From the NCBI RefSeq assembly GCF_900115955.1, contig NZ_FOYL01000005.1, forward strand, positions 558,001-622,000: a stretch of 64,000 nt of DNA, written 5' to 3'. This DNA is from Lentzea waywayandensis (lineage in GTDB: Bacteria; Actinomycetota; Actinomycetes; Mycobacteriales; Pseudonocardiaceae). Below the pieces are notes generated by a model. The model saw only the letters and a list, made by a program, of their open reading frames with translations, did not search any database and was not told the origin of the DNA. A program made the translations under genes and the position numbers. This document shows positions 42,871-50,986 of this stretch, piece by piece. Positions within the stretch are counted from its first letter, which is position 1; every line of letters starts with the position of its first letter.

Positions 42871-44751
42871 ATGGAGTACGACCGCTACTGCGACCTGACC
42901 ATGCGGGGCGGCACGACCAGCGGAGTCGTGTACCCCCTCGCGGTCGCCGCGCTGGCCCGCCACTACGAGTTCAAGCAGATCGGTGGCGCGTCCGCCGGTG
43001 CGATCGCCGCGGGGTTCACGGCGGCGGCCGAGCGTGGCCGGGCGTCCGGTGGCTTCGAGAAGCTCGCCGGGCTGATCGACTGGTTCACGTCCGGTTCGGG
43101 CGCGGAGCGGTGGCGGATGGCTCAGCTGTTCCAGCCCGCCGAGAAGACCCGTGCGTTGTATCGGATCGTCATCGCGTCCATGCAGAAGCGCGAGACCACC
43201 GGGCGTAGCGCGATCTCGTGCCTGTTCTTCGCGTTGCTGGGCGCGGTCGGGTTGCGCGCGAAGTCGGTGCTGGCGCTGATGGCGTTGCTGTGGCTGGGCG
43301 GGCCTGTGCTGTTCTCGGCGTGGCTCGCGCCCTCGGCGTATCCGGGCTGGATCACGGCGCTGGTCGTCGTGCTGGCGCTGGCGTGCCTGGTGATGGTGTT
43401 GTGGCCGTTGCGAGCGAGTTTGCCGTGGCCCGCCTGGGTGTTCGCCGCGGTGCCACTCGTGCTGGGGCTGGCGTTCTCCCGGCATTACGCGACGGCGGCG
43501 ATCGTTCTGCTCGTGTGGCTGGTGCTGTCGCTCGCGGCCGTCAGCGCGTTGATCGTCACGTACGGGTACGCGATGCAGCGTTTCCTGAAGGACAACGCCC
43601 GGTCCATCCACTTCGGACTCGTGCCCGGCACGGGTGACTTCAGGCCGTCGTGGCTCGATCGGCTCGCCGGGGTGCCGAAGTCGACGAACGTGCCGCCGCT
43701 GGCCGACTGGATCGCCGACCGGCTGGACGACATCGCGGGCACCTCCGAGGCGTTGACGTTCGGCGACCTCGGCGACATCAACCTCGTGCTGATGACGACC
43801 GACCTGTCCGAGGGGCGGCCGTACCGGTTGCCGTTCAAGGACGAGTGGCAGTACTGCGACGAGTGCCTCGGCTACGTGTTGCCGAGCCGGGTGGTCGAGC
43901 AGCTCAACGGGCGCGAGACGACGTCGAAGTGCCCGCTGCACAAGTACATGCCGTTGCGGGAACTGCCTTCGCGCGACCAGCTGCCGGTCGTGCTCGCCGT
44001 GCGGATGTCCCTGTCGTTCCCCGGTCTGATCGCGGCGGTGCCGCTGTGCCGGGACGGACGCGTGCACTGGTTCTCCGACGGCGGCATCACCAGCAACTTC
44101 CCGATCCACTTCTTCGACGCGCTGCTGCCGCGCTGGCCCACGTTCGGCCTGACCATCCAGCCCTACCCGAACGGCGACAAGACCGACGTGTGGCTGCCGG
44201 AGCAGGACGCGTCGGCCTCCGGCACCCCCTACTCGTCGATCGGCACCGTGCCGCGCTTCCTGGTGTCCATCCTGGACACGTTCCTGGACTGGCGCGACAC
44301 CATGCAGTCGGCGCTCCCCGGCTACCGCGGCCGCATCGCGCACGTGCGGCAGTCCGACGACGAGGGCGGCTCGAACCTGTTCATGCCGCCCGCCACGATC
44401 AAGCGGCTGGCGTTGCGCGGACAGCAGGCCGGCGACATGCTGCGCGAACGATTCGAGCAGCAGCGCAACACCGACCGCTACCGCTGGATCCGGCTGCGCA
44501 TGGCGCTGCGCGAGTACCAGGAGCTCGGCACGCAGGCGGCCGACCGCGACGCGCTGTACGAGGAGCTGCTGGAGCGGTTCGAGATCCCGGCCGAACTGCA
44601 CGACTGGTTCCGCACTCCCCCTGCGGACGGTGATCCGTTCCGGGACGGGATCGAGGTCGCGCTGGACCACGTAGGGCGGCTCAAGGACGACGGGCCGTTC
44701 GACGGGGTGCCGCCGGTGGATCCGGATTTGCGGCTGACGCCACCCGAGTAG
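42871..44751 (+). CDS. membrane patatin-like phospholipase with inserted TM bundle
   Basis: 626 residues. Patatin dyad: Ser41 in GGASAGAIAAG, preceded by the oxyanion loop MRGGTTSGVVYPLA, and Asp in WFSDGGITSNFP (~403). Between them lies an insertion of about four hydrophobic helices (~110-225) and a CDEC...CPLH cluster (~328-350) that could bind zinc. The C-terminal ~180 residues are helical and charged. It probably hydrolyses membrane lipids from within the membrane. Similar large patatins exist in actinomycetes without known function. Confidence 0.83.
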   Translation: MEYDRYCDLTMRGGTTSGVVYPLAVAALARHYEFKQIGGASAGAIAAGFTAAAERGRASGGFEKLAGLIDWFTSGSGAERWRMAQLFQPAEKTRALYRIVIASMQKRETTGRSAISCLFFALLGAVGLRAKSVLALMALLWLGGPVLFSAWLAPSAYPGWITALVVVLALACLVMVLWPLRASLPWPAWVFAAVPLVLGLAFSRHYATAAIVLLVWLVLSLAAVSALIVTYGYAMQRFLKDNARSIHFGLVPGTGDFRPSWLDRLAGVPKSTNVPPLADWIADRLDDIAGTSEALTFGDLGDINLVLMTTDLSEGRPYRLPFKDEWQYCDECLGYVLPSRVVEQLNGRETTSKCPLHKYMPLRELPSRDQLPVVLAVRMSLSFPGLIAAVPLCRDGRVHWFSDGGITSNFPIHFFDALLPRWPTFGLTIQPYPNGDKTDVWLPEQDASASGTPYSSIGTVPRFLVSILDTFLDWRDTMQSALPGYRGRIAHVRQSDDEGGSNLFMPPATIKRLALRGQQAGDMLRERFEQQRNTDRYRWIRLRMALREYQELGTQAADRDALYEELLERFEIPAELHDWFRTPPADGDPFRDGIEVALDHVGRLKDDGPFDGVPPVDPDLRLTPPE

Positions 44752-44763
44752 GCGCGCTAGCCT
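44734..44763 (+). promoter_or_regulatory. candidate promoter of PheRS-like gene
   Basis: CTGACG (44734-44739) and TAGCCT (44758-44763) with an 18-bp spacer. The start of transcription would fall at about 44770, exactly on the GTG of a short leader ORF, which would make that ORF leaderless. Confidence 0.45.
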
Positions 44764-44861
44764 GGGTTCGTGACGCGATTTAGCCGCCCCCGACCCGCGT
44801 GGGTGGCTCGCGCCTGAAAGACCTTCCCGTCGGTCGGGGGACTCCGCAGCCAGGAACCCAG
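44762..44861 (+). ncRNA. structured leader of PheRS-like gene
   Basis: Two nested perfect helices: CTGGGTTC (44762-44769) with GAACCCAG (44854-44861), and CCCCCGACC (44787-44795) with GGTCGGGGG (44832-44840). A smaller CGCG/CGCG hairpin lies inside. If transcription starts at 44770 only the inner helix forms. It carries no T-box bulge sequence and matches no RNA family I know. Confidence 0.45.
44770..44817 (+). CDS. 15-residue leader peptide upstream of PheRS-like gene
   Basis: GTG ACG CGA TTT ... TGA encodes MTRFSRPRPAWVARA. It would begin at the predicted transcription start (leaderless). It contains one Phe (TTT, a rare codon here) and one Trp. The 5' strand of the inner leader helix lies within it, so ribosome position could affect folding. 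A single Phe codon is weak support for attenuation. Confidence 0.35.
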   Translation: MTRFSRPRPAWVARA

Positions 44862-44881
44862 ACCGGAGAACGGGAAACCCC

Positions 44882-45910
44882 ATGTACCGCACCGAAGAAC
44901 TCGTGCACGCCCTGAACGTCCGCGATCTCACCGATCCCGCGCAGGGCCCGCACGCCCTGCAACTCCTGATCGCCGACCTGAAACAGGCGTTGGACGACCC
45001 GCGGGAGGTCCGCCACCACCCGCTCGTCCCGGTGGAGCACAACTACGAGCACCTCGGCTACCCGCGGGACGCGATCACCCGCGACGCCCGCTACACCAGG
45101 TACGTCAGCGAGACGTGCATGCTGCGCAGCCACACCACGGCGATGATCCCGCCGGCGCTCAAGAACGCGAACCCGGACGTGACGTTGCTCTGCCCGGGAC
45201 TGGTCTACCGCCGCGACACGGTCGACCGCCTGCACACCGGCACACCGCACCAGCTCGACGTCTGGCGGATCAGCAACGCAGCGGAACCACTCGAGGACCT
45301 CATCCACACGGTCGTCACCACCCTGTTGCCCGGCAAGCGTTATCGCACGATCGACGCGCAGCACCCGTACACCACGCACGGCAAGCAGATCGACGTCGAG
45401 CACGACGGCGAGTGGGTCGAGGTCGGTGAGTGCGGCAGGGCAGCGCGGCACGTCGTCAAACACCATCCGCACGGCCTCGCGATGGGCCTCGGCCTGGACC
45501 GGATCCTGATGCTGCGCAAGGGAATCCCGGACATCCGCCTGCTGCGCAACTCCGATCCGCGCATCAGCACGCAGATGCTGGACCTCACCGAGTACCGGCC
45601 GATCTCCCGGCACCCGGCCGCGATCAGGGACATCTCGATCGTCGCGAACACCGAGGACGACGCCGAAACGCTGGGCGACCGGATCCGCGCGCTCGTGCCG
45701 GAGGACGTCGTCGAGGAGATCGAGATCCTCAGCGAGACACCGGCGGAAGAACTACCGCCGCACGTCCAGCAGAGGCTGGAAACCAAGCGCGGTCAGAAGA
45801 ACGTGCTCATCCGCGTGACGATGAGGGCGCCGGAACGCACCCTCACCGACCGCGAGACGAACGAGATCAGGGACAGGCTGCTTCAGGGCTTGCGGCCGAC
45901 AGCGCCGTAG
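44882..45910 (+). CDS. single-chain phenylalanyl-tRNA synthetase-like protein (catalytic core + FDX-ACB)
   Basis: 342 residues. Class II synthetase core: HNYEHLGYPRD, MLRSHTTAM, motif 2 LVYRRDTVDRLHTGTPHQLDVW and motif 3 GLAMGLGLDRILML followed by GIPDIRLL. Residues ~250-342 are a ferredoxin-fold anticodon-binding domain (SRHPAAIRDISIV ... RTLTDRETNEIRD). Bacterial PheRS keeps these on two chains (PheS and PheT); a core fused directly to FDX-ACB is the plan of mitochondrial PheRS. The PheS coiled coil and PheT editing domains are absent. It may charge tRNA with Phe or an analogue, or transfer an amino acid elsewhere. The leader is structured; the ribosome site is weak. Confidence 0.83.
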   Translation: MYRTEELVHALNVRDLTDPAQGPHALQLLIADLKQALDDPREVRHHPLVPVEHNYEHLGYPRDAITRDARYTRYVSETCMLRSHTTAMIPPALKNANPDVTLLCPGLVYRRDTVDRLHTGTPHQLDVWRISNAAEPLEDLIHTVVTTLLPGKRYRTIDAQHPYTTHGKQIDVEHDGEWVEVGECGRAARHVVKHHPHGLAMGLGLDRILMLRKGIPDIRLLRNSDPRISTQMLDLTEYRPISRHPAAIRDISIVANTEDDAETLGDRIRALVPEDVVEEIEILSETPAEELPPHVQQRLETKRGQKNVLIRVTMRAPERTLTDRETNEIRDRLLQGLRPTAP

Positions 45911-46680
45911 ATGCCCACGTGGGTTTCGTCGAAGGAGTCCGGGCGCCAGTCGTTGACCGCGACGACGCCCGGCTCCAGCATCTCCATGCCGTCGAAGAAC
46001 CGCGTCACCTCGGCGTGCGTGCGCATGGTGAGCTTGTTGTCGGAGTTGCTGTAGATCTTGGCGACCTCACGGGCCTCGGCGAGCTCGGCCTCGGACAGCG
46101 TGTCCCAGGTGGCGTGGGTGATGGCGAGGTACGAGCCGGACGGCAGGTCGGCCATGTACTGGGCGATGGCCTCGTACGGGCTGTCGGCGTCCGAGACGAA
46201 GTGCAGCGCGGCGATGACCAGCACACCGACCGGGCGGGAGAAGTCGAGCGTCTCGCGGGCGCCGGCCAGCACCGAGGACGTGGCGCGCAGGTCGGCGAGG
46301 ATCGCGTTCGCGTTGGGGTTGTCGGCCAGCAGGGCGTTGCTGTGGGAGACGGCGACCGGCTCGAAGTCGACGTAGACCACGCGTGCGTTCGGGTTGTCGT
46401 GCTGGGCGATCTCGTGGACGTTGCCCACGGTCGGGATGCCGGAGCCCAGGTCGAGGAACTGCTCGACGCCCTGCGTCATCAGGTGGCGGACGACCCGGCG
46501 CAGGAACGAGCGGTTCGCCTGCGCGCTCTGGGCGACGCCGGGGAAGATCTGCTCCACCTGCTTGGCGGCGGCACGGTCGGCTTCGAAGTTGTGCGAGCCG
46601 CCCAGGTAGTAGTCGTACATCCGCGCCACGCTCGGGCGGGTGACGTCGACCGTGGACGGGACCCACTTCAGCTCTTCCAT
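45883..46680 (-). CDS. S-adenosyl methyltransferase (DUF574 / Methyltransf_19)
   Basis: 265 residues with the family signature VDVTRPSVARMYDYYLGGSHNFEADR, then the SAM motif FLDLGSGIPTVGNVHEI and the acidic VVYVDFEPVA. This family is highly expanded in actinomycetes; substrates are mostly unknown. ATG 46680 used; the GTG just before it (46683) is 8 nt from GGAGG and is equally likely. The gene overlaps the end of the PheRS-like gene by 28 bp and is divergent from the P450-like gene. Confidence 0.9.
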   Translation of the reverse strand: MEELKWVPSTVDVTRPSVARMYDYYLGGSHNFEADRAAAKQVEQIFPGVAQSAQANRSFLRRVVRHLMTQGVEQFLDLGSGIPTVGNVHEIAQHDNPNARVVYVDFEPVAVSHSNALLADNPNANAILADLRATSSVLAGARETLDFSRPVGVLVIAALHFVSDADSPYEAIAQYMADLPSGSYLAITHATWDTLSEAELAEAREVAKIYSNSDNKLTMRTHAEVTRFFDGMEMLEPGVVAVNDWRPDSFDETHVGIYGAVGRKP

Positions 46681-46765
46681 CACGTGCGCATCCTCCGTCG
46701 TCGCCGCACGGGTGTCCACCACCACACATCCGAACCGGAATGGTTTCGGTCACGTGTGGGTGGAC

Positions 46766-47476
46766 ATGCCCTCCAGCACCGCTGAGCTCCACGCGAGGTT
46801 CCGCCTTCTCAGGGAACGCTCGCCGGTGCACTTCGACGCCGATATCGGTGGCTGGTGCATCACCCGTTACGACGACGTACTGACAGTGCTCGACCTGGAC
46901 GCGGGCGACCCTGACCCGTTACCCAAACGGGTGATCGCGCACGCCATGAAGGTCGTGCGGCCCGTGGTCACGATGTGCACCATCGAGCTGGCCGACGCCG
47001 ACGACGCCACGTTCGCGCAATCGCTTGCGGCGACGGCGGCCGAGGCGTTCACGCTCGCGCACGGCGTGGAGGCGTTCGCCGCGACAGCTCTGGCCACCAC
47101 GCAGGCGTTCCTCACGAACGCGTTGCACGCGCTGAACGATCATCCGGCCCAGGCCGAGCTGCTCAGGAACGAACCGGGGCTCGCGCGGGACGCCGTCGAG
47201 GAACTGCTGCGGTTCGACACCCCGATTCCCCTAGCTCCCGCCCGCCGGACGTCCCGCCCCGTCGTGCTGAGCGGGCGTACGGTCGAGGCAGGCGAGATGC
47301 TCCTGCCGTTCGTCGCGGCGGCCAACCGGTGCTCGGTGAAATTTCCCGGCGGCGAGCGTCTCGACCTGCGACGCAGGCCCGTCGGCGTGCTGTCCGCGTG
47401 CCCCACGAGCACCGCGCTCGCCCGCGTGACCGGCGAGATCGCGCTGGTCAGACGCCTTCGGGCAGCTGCTCGCTGA
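46766..47476 (+). CDS. degenerate cytochrome P450-like protein without heme loop
   Basis: 236 residues, a little over half a P450. Recognisable parts: ITRYDDVLTVL near the start, an I-helix remnant ALATTQ (the acidic residue lost), ExxR as E146-R149 in EELLRFDTP, EAGEMLLPFVAAANR, and LARVTGEIAL. The heme loop should read FGxGxHxCxG; here VGVLSACPTST has Pro at the Cys position and Cys one residue early, with no Gly pattern. The B-H helix region is largely deleted. The frame is intact, so it may be a helper or binding protein rather than an enzyme. ATG 46766 chosen; GTG 46754 possible. Confidence 0.75.
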   Translation: MPSSTAELHARFRLLRERSPVHFDADIGGWCITRYDDVLTVLDLDAGDPDPLPKRVIAHAMKVVRPVVTMCTIELADADDATFAQSLAATAAEAFTLAHGVEAFAATALATTQAFLTNALHALNDHPAQAELLRNEPGLARDAVEELLRFDTPIPLAPARRTSRPVVLSGRTVEAGEMLLPFVAAANRCSVKFPGGERLDLRRRPVGVLSACPTSTALARVTGEIALVRRLRAAAR

Positions 47477-47484
47477 CAGCGAAC
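47467..47484. promoter_or_regulatory. ClgR operator upstream of lon
   Basis: TGCTCGCTGACAGCGAAC fits the ClgR consensus WNNWCGCYNANRGCGWWS at every fixed position. ClgR activates clp and lon genes in actinobacteria. The site is 69 bp before the lon start and overlaps the stop of the P450-like gene. Confidence 0.8.
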
Positions 47485-47515
47485 ACGTCAGGGGAACACT
47501 GCCCCACTCCAGATG

Positions 47516-47536
47516 GTTGAGCGGTACAGACTCAAC
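47516..47536. promoter_or_regulatory. HAIR-like HspR operator upstream of lon
   Basis: TTGAGC, 7 nt, then ACTCAA, within flanking G and C: one mismatch to the HspR inverted repeat CTTGAGT-N7-ACTCAAG. HspR represses dnaK, clpB and lon in Streptomyces. It ends 16 bp before the lon start, where binding would block transcription. Confidence 0.8.
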
Positions 47537-47552
47537 TTTGGAGGGTGACGAG

Positions 47553-49901
47553 ATGGGCGAGACTCTGGCCCTGCCGGTACTGCCGCTGGACGACGTCGTG
47601 GTGCTGCCCGGCATGGTGGTGCCGATCCGCATCTCGGGTGCGGACGCGAGCGCTGAGGCCCGTGCGGCCGTAGACGCGGCTACGACCGCGGCAAATCATC
47701 AAGTGCTGCTCGTTCCACGGCTGGACGGGAAGTACGCAGCAGTAGGCACACTGGCCGAGATCGAACAGGTCGGCCGCCTGCCCGGTGGCGAACGCGCTGC
47801 CGTCGTGCGCGGCACCAAGCGCGTGCGCATCGGCACGGGCACCACGGGGCCGGGCGCGGCGCTGTGGGTGAACGCGACGATCGCGGACGACTCCCCGATC
47901 ACCGACCGGACGCGTGAGCTCGCGAAGCAGTACCGCGCGCTCGTGACGAACATCCTGCAGACGCGGGGCGCGTGGCAGATGGTCGACTCGGTGCAGCAGA
48001 TCAGCGACCCGTCGGCGCTGGCCGACCTCGCGGGCTACGCCTCCTACCTCGACGACCAGCAGAAGATCTGGCTGCTGGAGACGAGCGACGTCACCACCCG
48101 GCTGGAGAAGCTGGTGGAGTGGGGTCAGGCGCACCTGACCGAGCTCGACGTCAACGAGACGATCGCCAAGGACGTGAAGGAAGGCGTCGAGAAGCAGCAG
48201 CGGGAGTTCCTGCTGCGCCAGCAGATGGCCGCGATCCGCAAGGAACTGGCCGAGCTCGACGGCAAGCCCGCGACCGAGCAGGACGACTACCGCGCCCGTG
48301 TCGAGGCGGCGGACCTGCCGGAGAAGGTCGCGAAGGCCGCGCTGGCCGAGGTCGACAAGCTGGAGCGCACCTCCGAGCAGTCGCCCGAGGTGGGCTGGAT
48401 CCGGACGTGGCTCGACACCGTCCTCGAGATGCCGTGGAACGAGCGGACCGAGGACTCCTACGACATCAAGGCGGCGCGCGAGATCCTCGACGCCGACCAC
48501 GCGGGCCTGGACGACGTGAAGCAGCGCATCACCGAGTACCTGGCCGTGCGCAAGCGTCGTGCCGACCGCGGCATGGGCGTCGTGGGCGGACGTCGTTCGG
48601 GCGCTGTGCTCGCGCTGACGGGCCCTCCCGGCGTCGGCAAGACGTCGCTCGGTGAGTCCGTGGCACGGGCGATGGGCCGCAAGTTCGTTCGCGTGGCGCT
48701 CGGTGGCGTGCGCGACGAGGCCGAGATCCGCGGTCACCGCCGCACGTACGTCGGCGCGTTGCCGGGCCGGATCGTCCGCGCGATCAGCGAGGCCGGTTCG
48801 ATGAACCCGGTCGTGCTGCTCGACGAGATCGACAAGGTCGGCTCCGACTACCGCGGCGACCCGACGGCGGCGTTGCTCGAGGTCCTGGACCCGGCGCAGA
48901 ACCACACGTTCCGCGACCACTACCTGGAGGTCGAGCTGGACCTCTCGGACGTCGTGTTCCTCGCGACCGCGAACGTCCTGGACACGATCCCGGCGCCACT
49001 GCTCGACCGCATGGAACTCGTGCAGCTCGACGGCTACACCGAGGACGAGAAGGTCACGATCGCCAGCGGTCACCTGCTTCCGCGCCAGATCGAACGCGCC
49101 GGCCTCACGCCTGAGGACGTCACGTTCGAGAAGCCCGCGCTGCACCAGCTCGCGAGCGAGTACACGCGGGAAGCCGGTGTGCGGCAACTGGAACGGGCCC
49201 TCGCGCGCATCCTGCGCAAGGCGACCGCGAAGGTGGCCCTGGGCGAGACGGAGTTCCCGATCACGATCGACCAGCCGTCGCTGAAGTCCTACATCGGCAG
49301 CCCGAAGAACACGCCGGAATCGGCGGAACGCACCTCCGTCCCAGGCGTGGCAACGGGTCTGGCCGTCACGGGTGTCGGTGGCGACGTGCTGTTCATCGAG
49401 GCCTCGCTGGCCCCGAAGGACACCGGCGCGTCCGGCGTCACGCTGACCGGTCAGCTGGGCGACGTGATGAAGGAGTCCGCACAGATCGCGTTGTCGTACC
49501 TGCGTTCGCACGACGAAGGCGCCGCGGCGCTGGCCGACCGGGGAGTGCACATCCACGTCCCGGCGGGCGCGGTGCCGAAGGACGGGCCGTCCGCGGGCGT
49601 CACGATGACGACCGCGCTGGCATCACTGCTGTCCGGCCGCCCGGTGCGCTCGGACGTGGCGATGACGGGCGAGATCTCGTTGACCGGCCGGGTGTTGCCG
49701 ATCGGTGGCGTGAAGCAGAAGCTGCTGGCCGCTCACCGCGCGGGCATCACGACCGTGCTGCTGCCGCAGCGCAACGAGCCGGACCTGGAGGACGTGCCGG
49801 AGTCGGTGCGTGAGCAGCTGACCGTGCACTTCGTCTCGGACGTGGCACAGGTGCTGGACCACGCACTCTCGAAGCAGGCCGCCGCGACCGTTGCGGCGTA
49901 A
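47553..49901 (+). CDS. lon: ATP-dependent protease Lon
   Basis: 782 residues, full length. N-terminal LON substrate-binding domain ([21 protein letters not shown]), central coiled coil, AAA+ domain with Walker [13 protein letters not shown] and Walker [10 protein letters not shown], and the protease domain with the Ser680-Lys721 dyad ([14 protein letters not shown]). It degrades misfolded and regulatory proteins in the cytoplasm. ATG 47553 has GGAGGG 6-7 nt upstream. Upstream ClgR and HspR sites predict activation by ClgR and release from HspR on heat shock. Ends at a strong terminator. Confidence 0.97.
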   Translation: MGETLALPVLPLDDVVVLPGMVVPIRISGADASAEARAAVDAATTAANHQVLLVPRLDGKYAAVGTLAEIEQVGRLPGGERAAVVRGTKRVRIGTGTTGPGAALWVNATIADDSPITDRTRELAKQYRALVTNILQTRGAWQMVDSVQQISDPSALADLAGYASYLDDQQKIWLLETSDVTTRLEKLVEWGQAHLTELDVNETIAKDVKEGVEKQQREFLLRQQMAAIRKELAELDGKPATEQDDYRARVEAADLPEKVAKAALAEVDKLERTSEQSPEVGWIRTWLDTVLEMPWNERTEDSYDIKAAREILDADHAGLDDVKQRITEYLAVRKRRADRGMGVVGGRRSGAVLALTGPPGVGKTSLGESVARAMGRKFVRVALGGVRDEAEIRGHRRTYVGALPGRIVRAISEAGSMNPVVLLDEIDKVGSDYRGDPTAALLEVLDPAQNHTFRDHYLEVELDLSDVVFLATANVLDTIPAPLLDRMELVQLDGYTEDEKVTIASGHLLPRQIERAGLTPEDVTFEKPALHQLASEYTREAGVRQLERALARILRKATAKVALGETEFPITIDQPSLKSYIGSPKNTPESAERTSVPGVATGLAVTGVGGDVLFIEASLAPKDTGASGVTLTGQLGDVMKESAQIALSYLRSHDEGAAALADRGVHIHVPAGAVPKDGPSAGVTMTTALASLLSGRPVRSDVAMTGEISLTGRVLPIGGVKQKLLAAHRAGITTVLLPQRNEPDLEDVPESVREQLTVHFVSDVAQVLDHALSKQAAATVAA

Positions 49902-49913
49902 CGGAAACAGACC

Positions 49914-49959
49914 CCTCGTGGGGGCAGTAGCGGCGACCGCTGCCCCCACGAGGCTTTTT
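49914..49959 (+). terminator. intrinsic terminator of lon
   Basis: A 14-bp perfect stem (49914-49927 with 49940-49953, CCTCGTGGGGGCAG and complement) with a 12-nt loop is followed by CTTTTT. It also separates lon from the convergent AMIN-like gene. Confidence 0.93.
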
Positions 49960-49964
49960 CGTTT

Positions 49965-50441
49965 CTACAGGCCAACGTCGATGACGAGCCGGTTCGGGCT
50001 CGTCAACGTGAACACCCGGTGCCACGACGCGGCGTTGGCGTAACCGACGGCAACTCCCAGCGTGGCCTCGAAGTCGCACGTGAGCGCGACCCCGCGGATG
50101 TTGCTCAGGCCAGGCGTCGCGAAGTTCCGCGACCCGGTGTACGTCGGGTTCCCGTTGTCGTCGTGCGCGGCCGCGCCGATCAACGTGACTGCCAGGATCT
50201 CCTGAATCCCGGGCCCGGCAACGGTGATCGGGTTCCCGGACGCGCAGTGCGACACGCCGGTGACCTCACTGACCCGGTACTCGGTCGGCGCCCCGGACAG
50301 GTCCAGCACCACCCGGCTGAAGCCGTTGTGCTGCCCGGTCCTGATGTCCGACAGCGTGGCCGTGCTCTGCGCCGACGCCATCGGCACGAACGTGAACACC
50401 GCCGACACCGCCACGAGCACCGCGACAAGACGTCTGTTCAT
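49965..50441 (-). CDS. secreted AMIN-like domain protein (copy 3 of 3)
   Basis: 158 residues. Signal peptide to ~Ala24 (MNRRLVAVLVAVSAVFTFV). The body carries LSDIRTGQHNGFSRVVLDLSG, the AMIN-like start, then SHCASGNP, a YTGSRNF loop and CDFEATLGVAVGY, ending RLVIDVG. AMIN-like domains bind cell-wall polymers in some proteins, but this short secreted group has no known role. Two paralogues lie directly upstream on the same strand; this one is last, next to the lon terminator. It is closest to the copy at 50504. Confidence 0.85.
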   Translation of the reverse strand: MNRRLVAVLVAVSAVFTFVPMASAQSTATLSDIRTGQHNGFSRVVLDLSGAPTEYRVSEVTGVSHCASGNPITVAGPGIQEILAVTLIGAAAHDDNGNPTYTGSRNFATPGLSNIRGVALTCDFEATLGVAVGYANAASWHRVFTLTSPNRLVIDVGL

Positions 50442-50503
50442 CTCGGCCCCCTCTCAGGGCTCTTCCCACACCCTGAAGACGTGTGACCCAGACCACAGTT
50501 GCG

Positions 50504-50974
50504 TCAGTACGAGTAGATGTCGATGACGACCCGGTCGGGGTTGGTCAGCGTGAAGACCTTGTGCCACGAGTTCGCGTTCTCGTAGCTGACCGCGATGCCC
50601 ATGGTCGCCTCGAAGTCGCACGTGAAGGCGATGCCCTTCACGTTGGTCAGCCCCTGCGGCACGAAGTTGCGCGGACCGGTGTACGTCGGGTCGAAGTTCT
50701 CGTCGTACGACGCGGCGCCGAAGAACATCGTCTCCAGGATCTCGTTGCCCGCCATCGGAACCGGGTTGCCCGAGGCGCAGTTCGAGACCTCGGTCGCCTC
50801 CCGGGACATCGAGTTGCTCGGCAGCCCGTTCAGGTCGAGCACGATCCGCTCGTACCCGTCGTGCTTGCCGGTCCGGATGTTCGTGAGCTCGGCATGCCCC
50901 TGCGCCGACGCCACCGGAACGAACGTGAACACCGCGGCCACCGCGAGCAGCACCGCACCAAGACGCTTCTTCAC
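50504..50974 (-). CDS. secreted AMIN-like domain protein (copy 2 of 3)
   Basis: 156 residues, same plan as its neighbours: signal peptide (MKKRLGAVLLAVAAVFTFVPVASA), TNIRTGKHDGYERIVLDLNG, NCASGNP, YTGPRNF, CDFEATMGIAVSY and a terminal strand VVIDIYSY. Two Cys residues at matching positions in all three copies likely form a disulfide. The signal peptides of copies 2 and 3 are nearly identical, so that duplication is the more recent. Confidence 0.85.
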   Translation of the reverse strand: MKKRLGAVLLAVAAVFTFVPVASAQGHAELTNIRTGKHDGYERIVLDLNGLPSNSMSREATEVSNCASGNPVPMAGNEILETMFFGAASYDENFDPTYTGPRNFVPQGLTNVKGIAFTCDFEATMGIAVSYENANSWHKVFTLTNPDRVVIDIYSY

Positions 50975-50986
50975 TCGTCTCCCCCG

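Noticed and set aside
44762..44861. T-box riboswitch before the PheRS-like gene
   Set aside because: No T-box sequence (TGGN in a bulge), no AGTA-loop and no clear specifier loop; the helices are different in plan.
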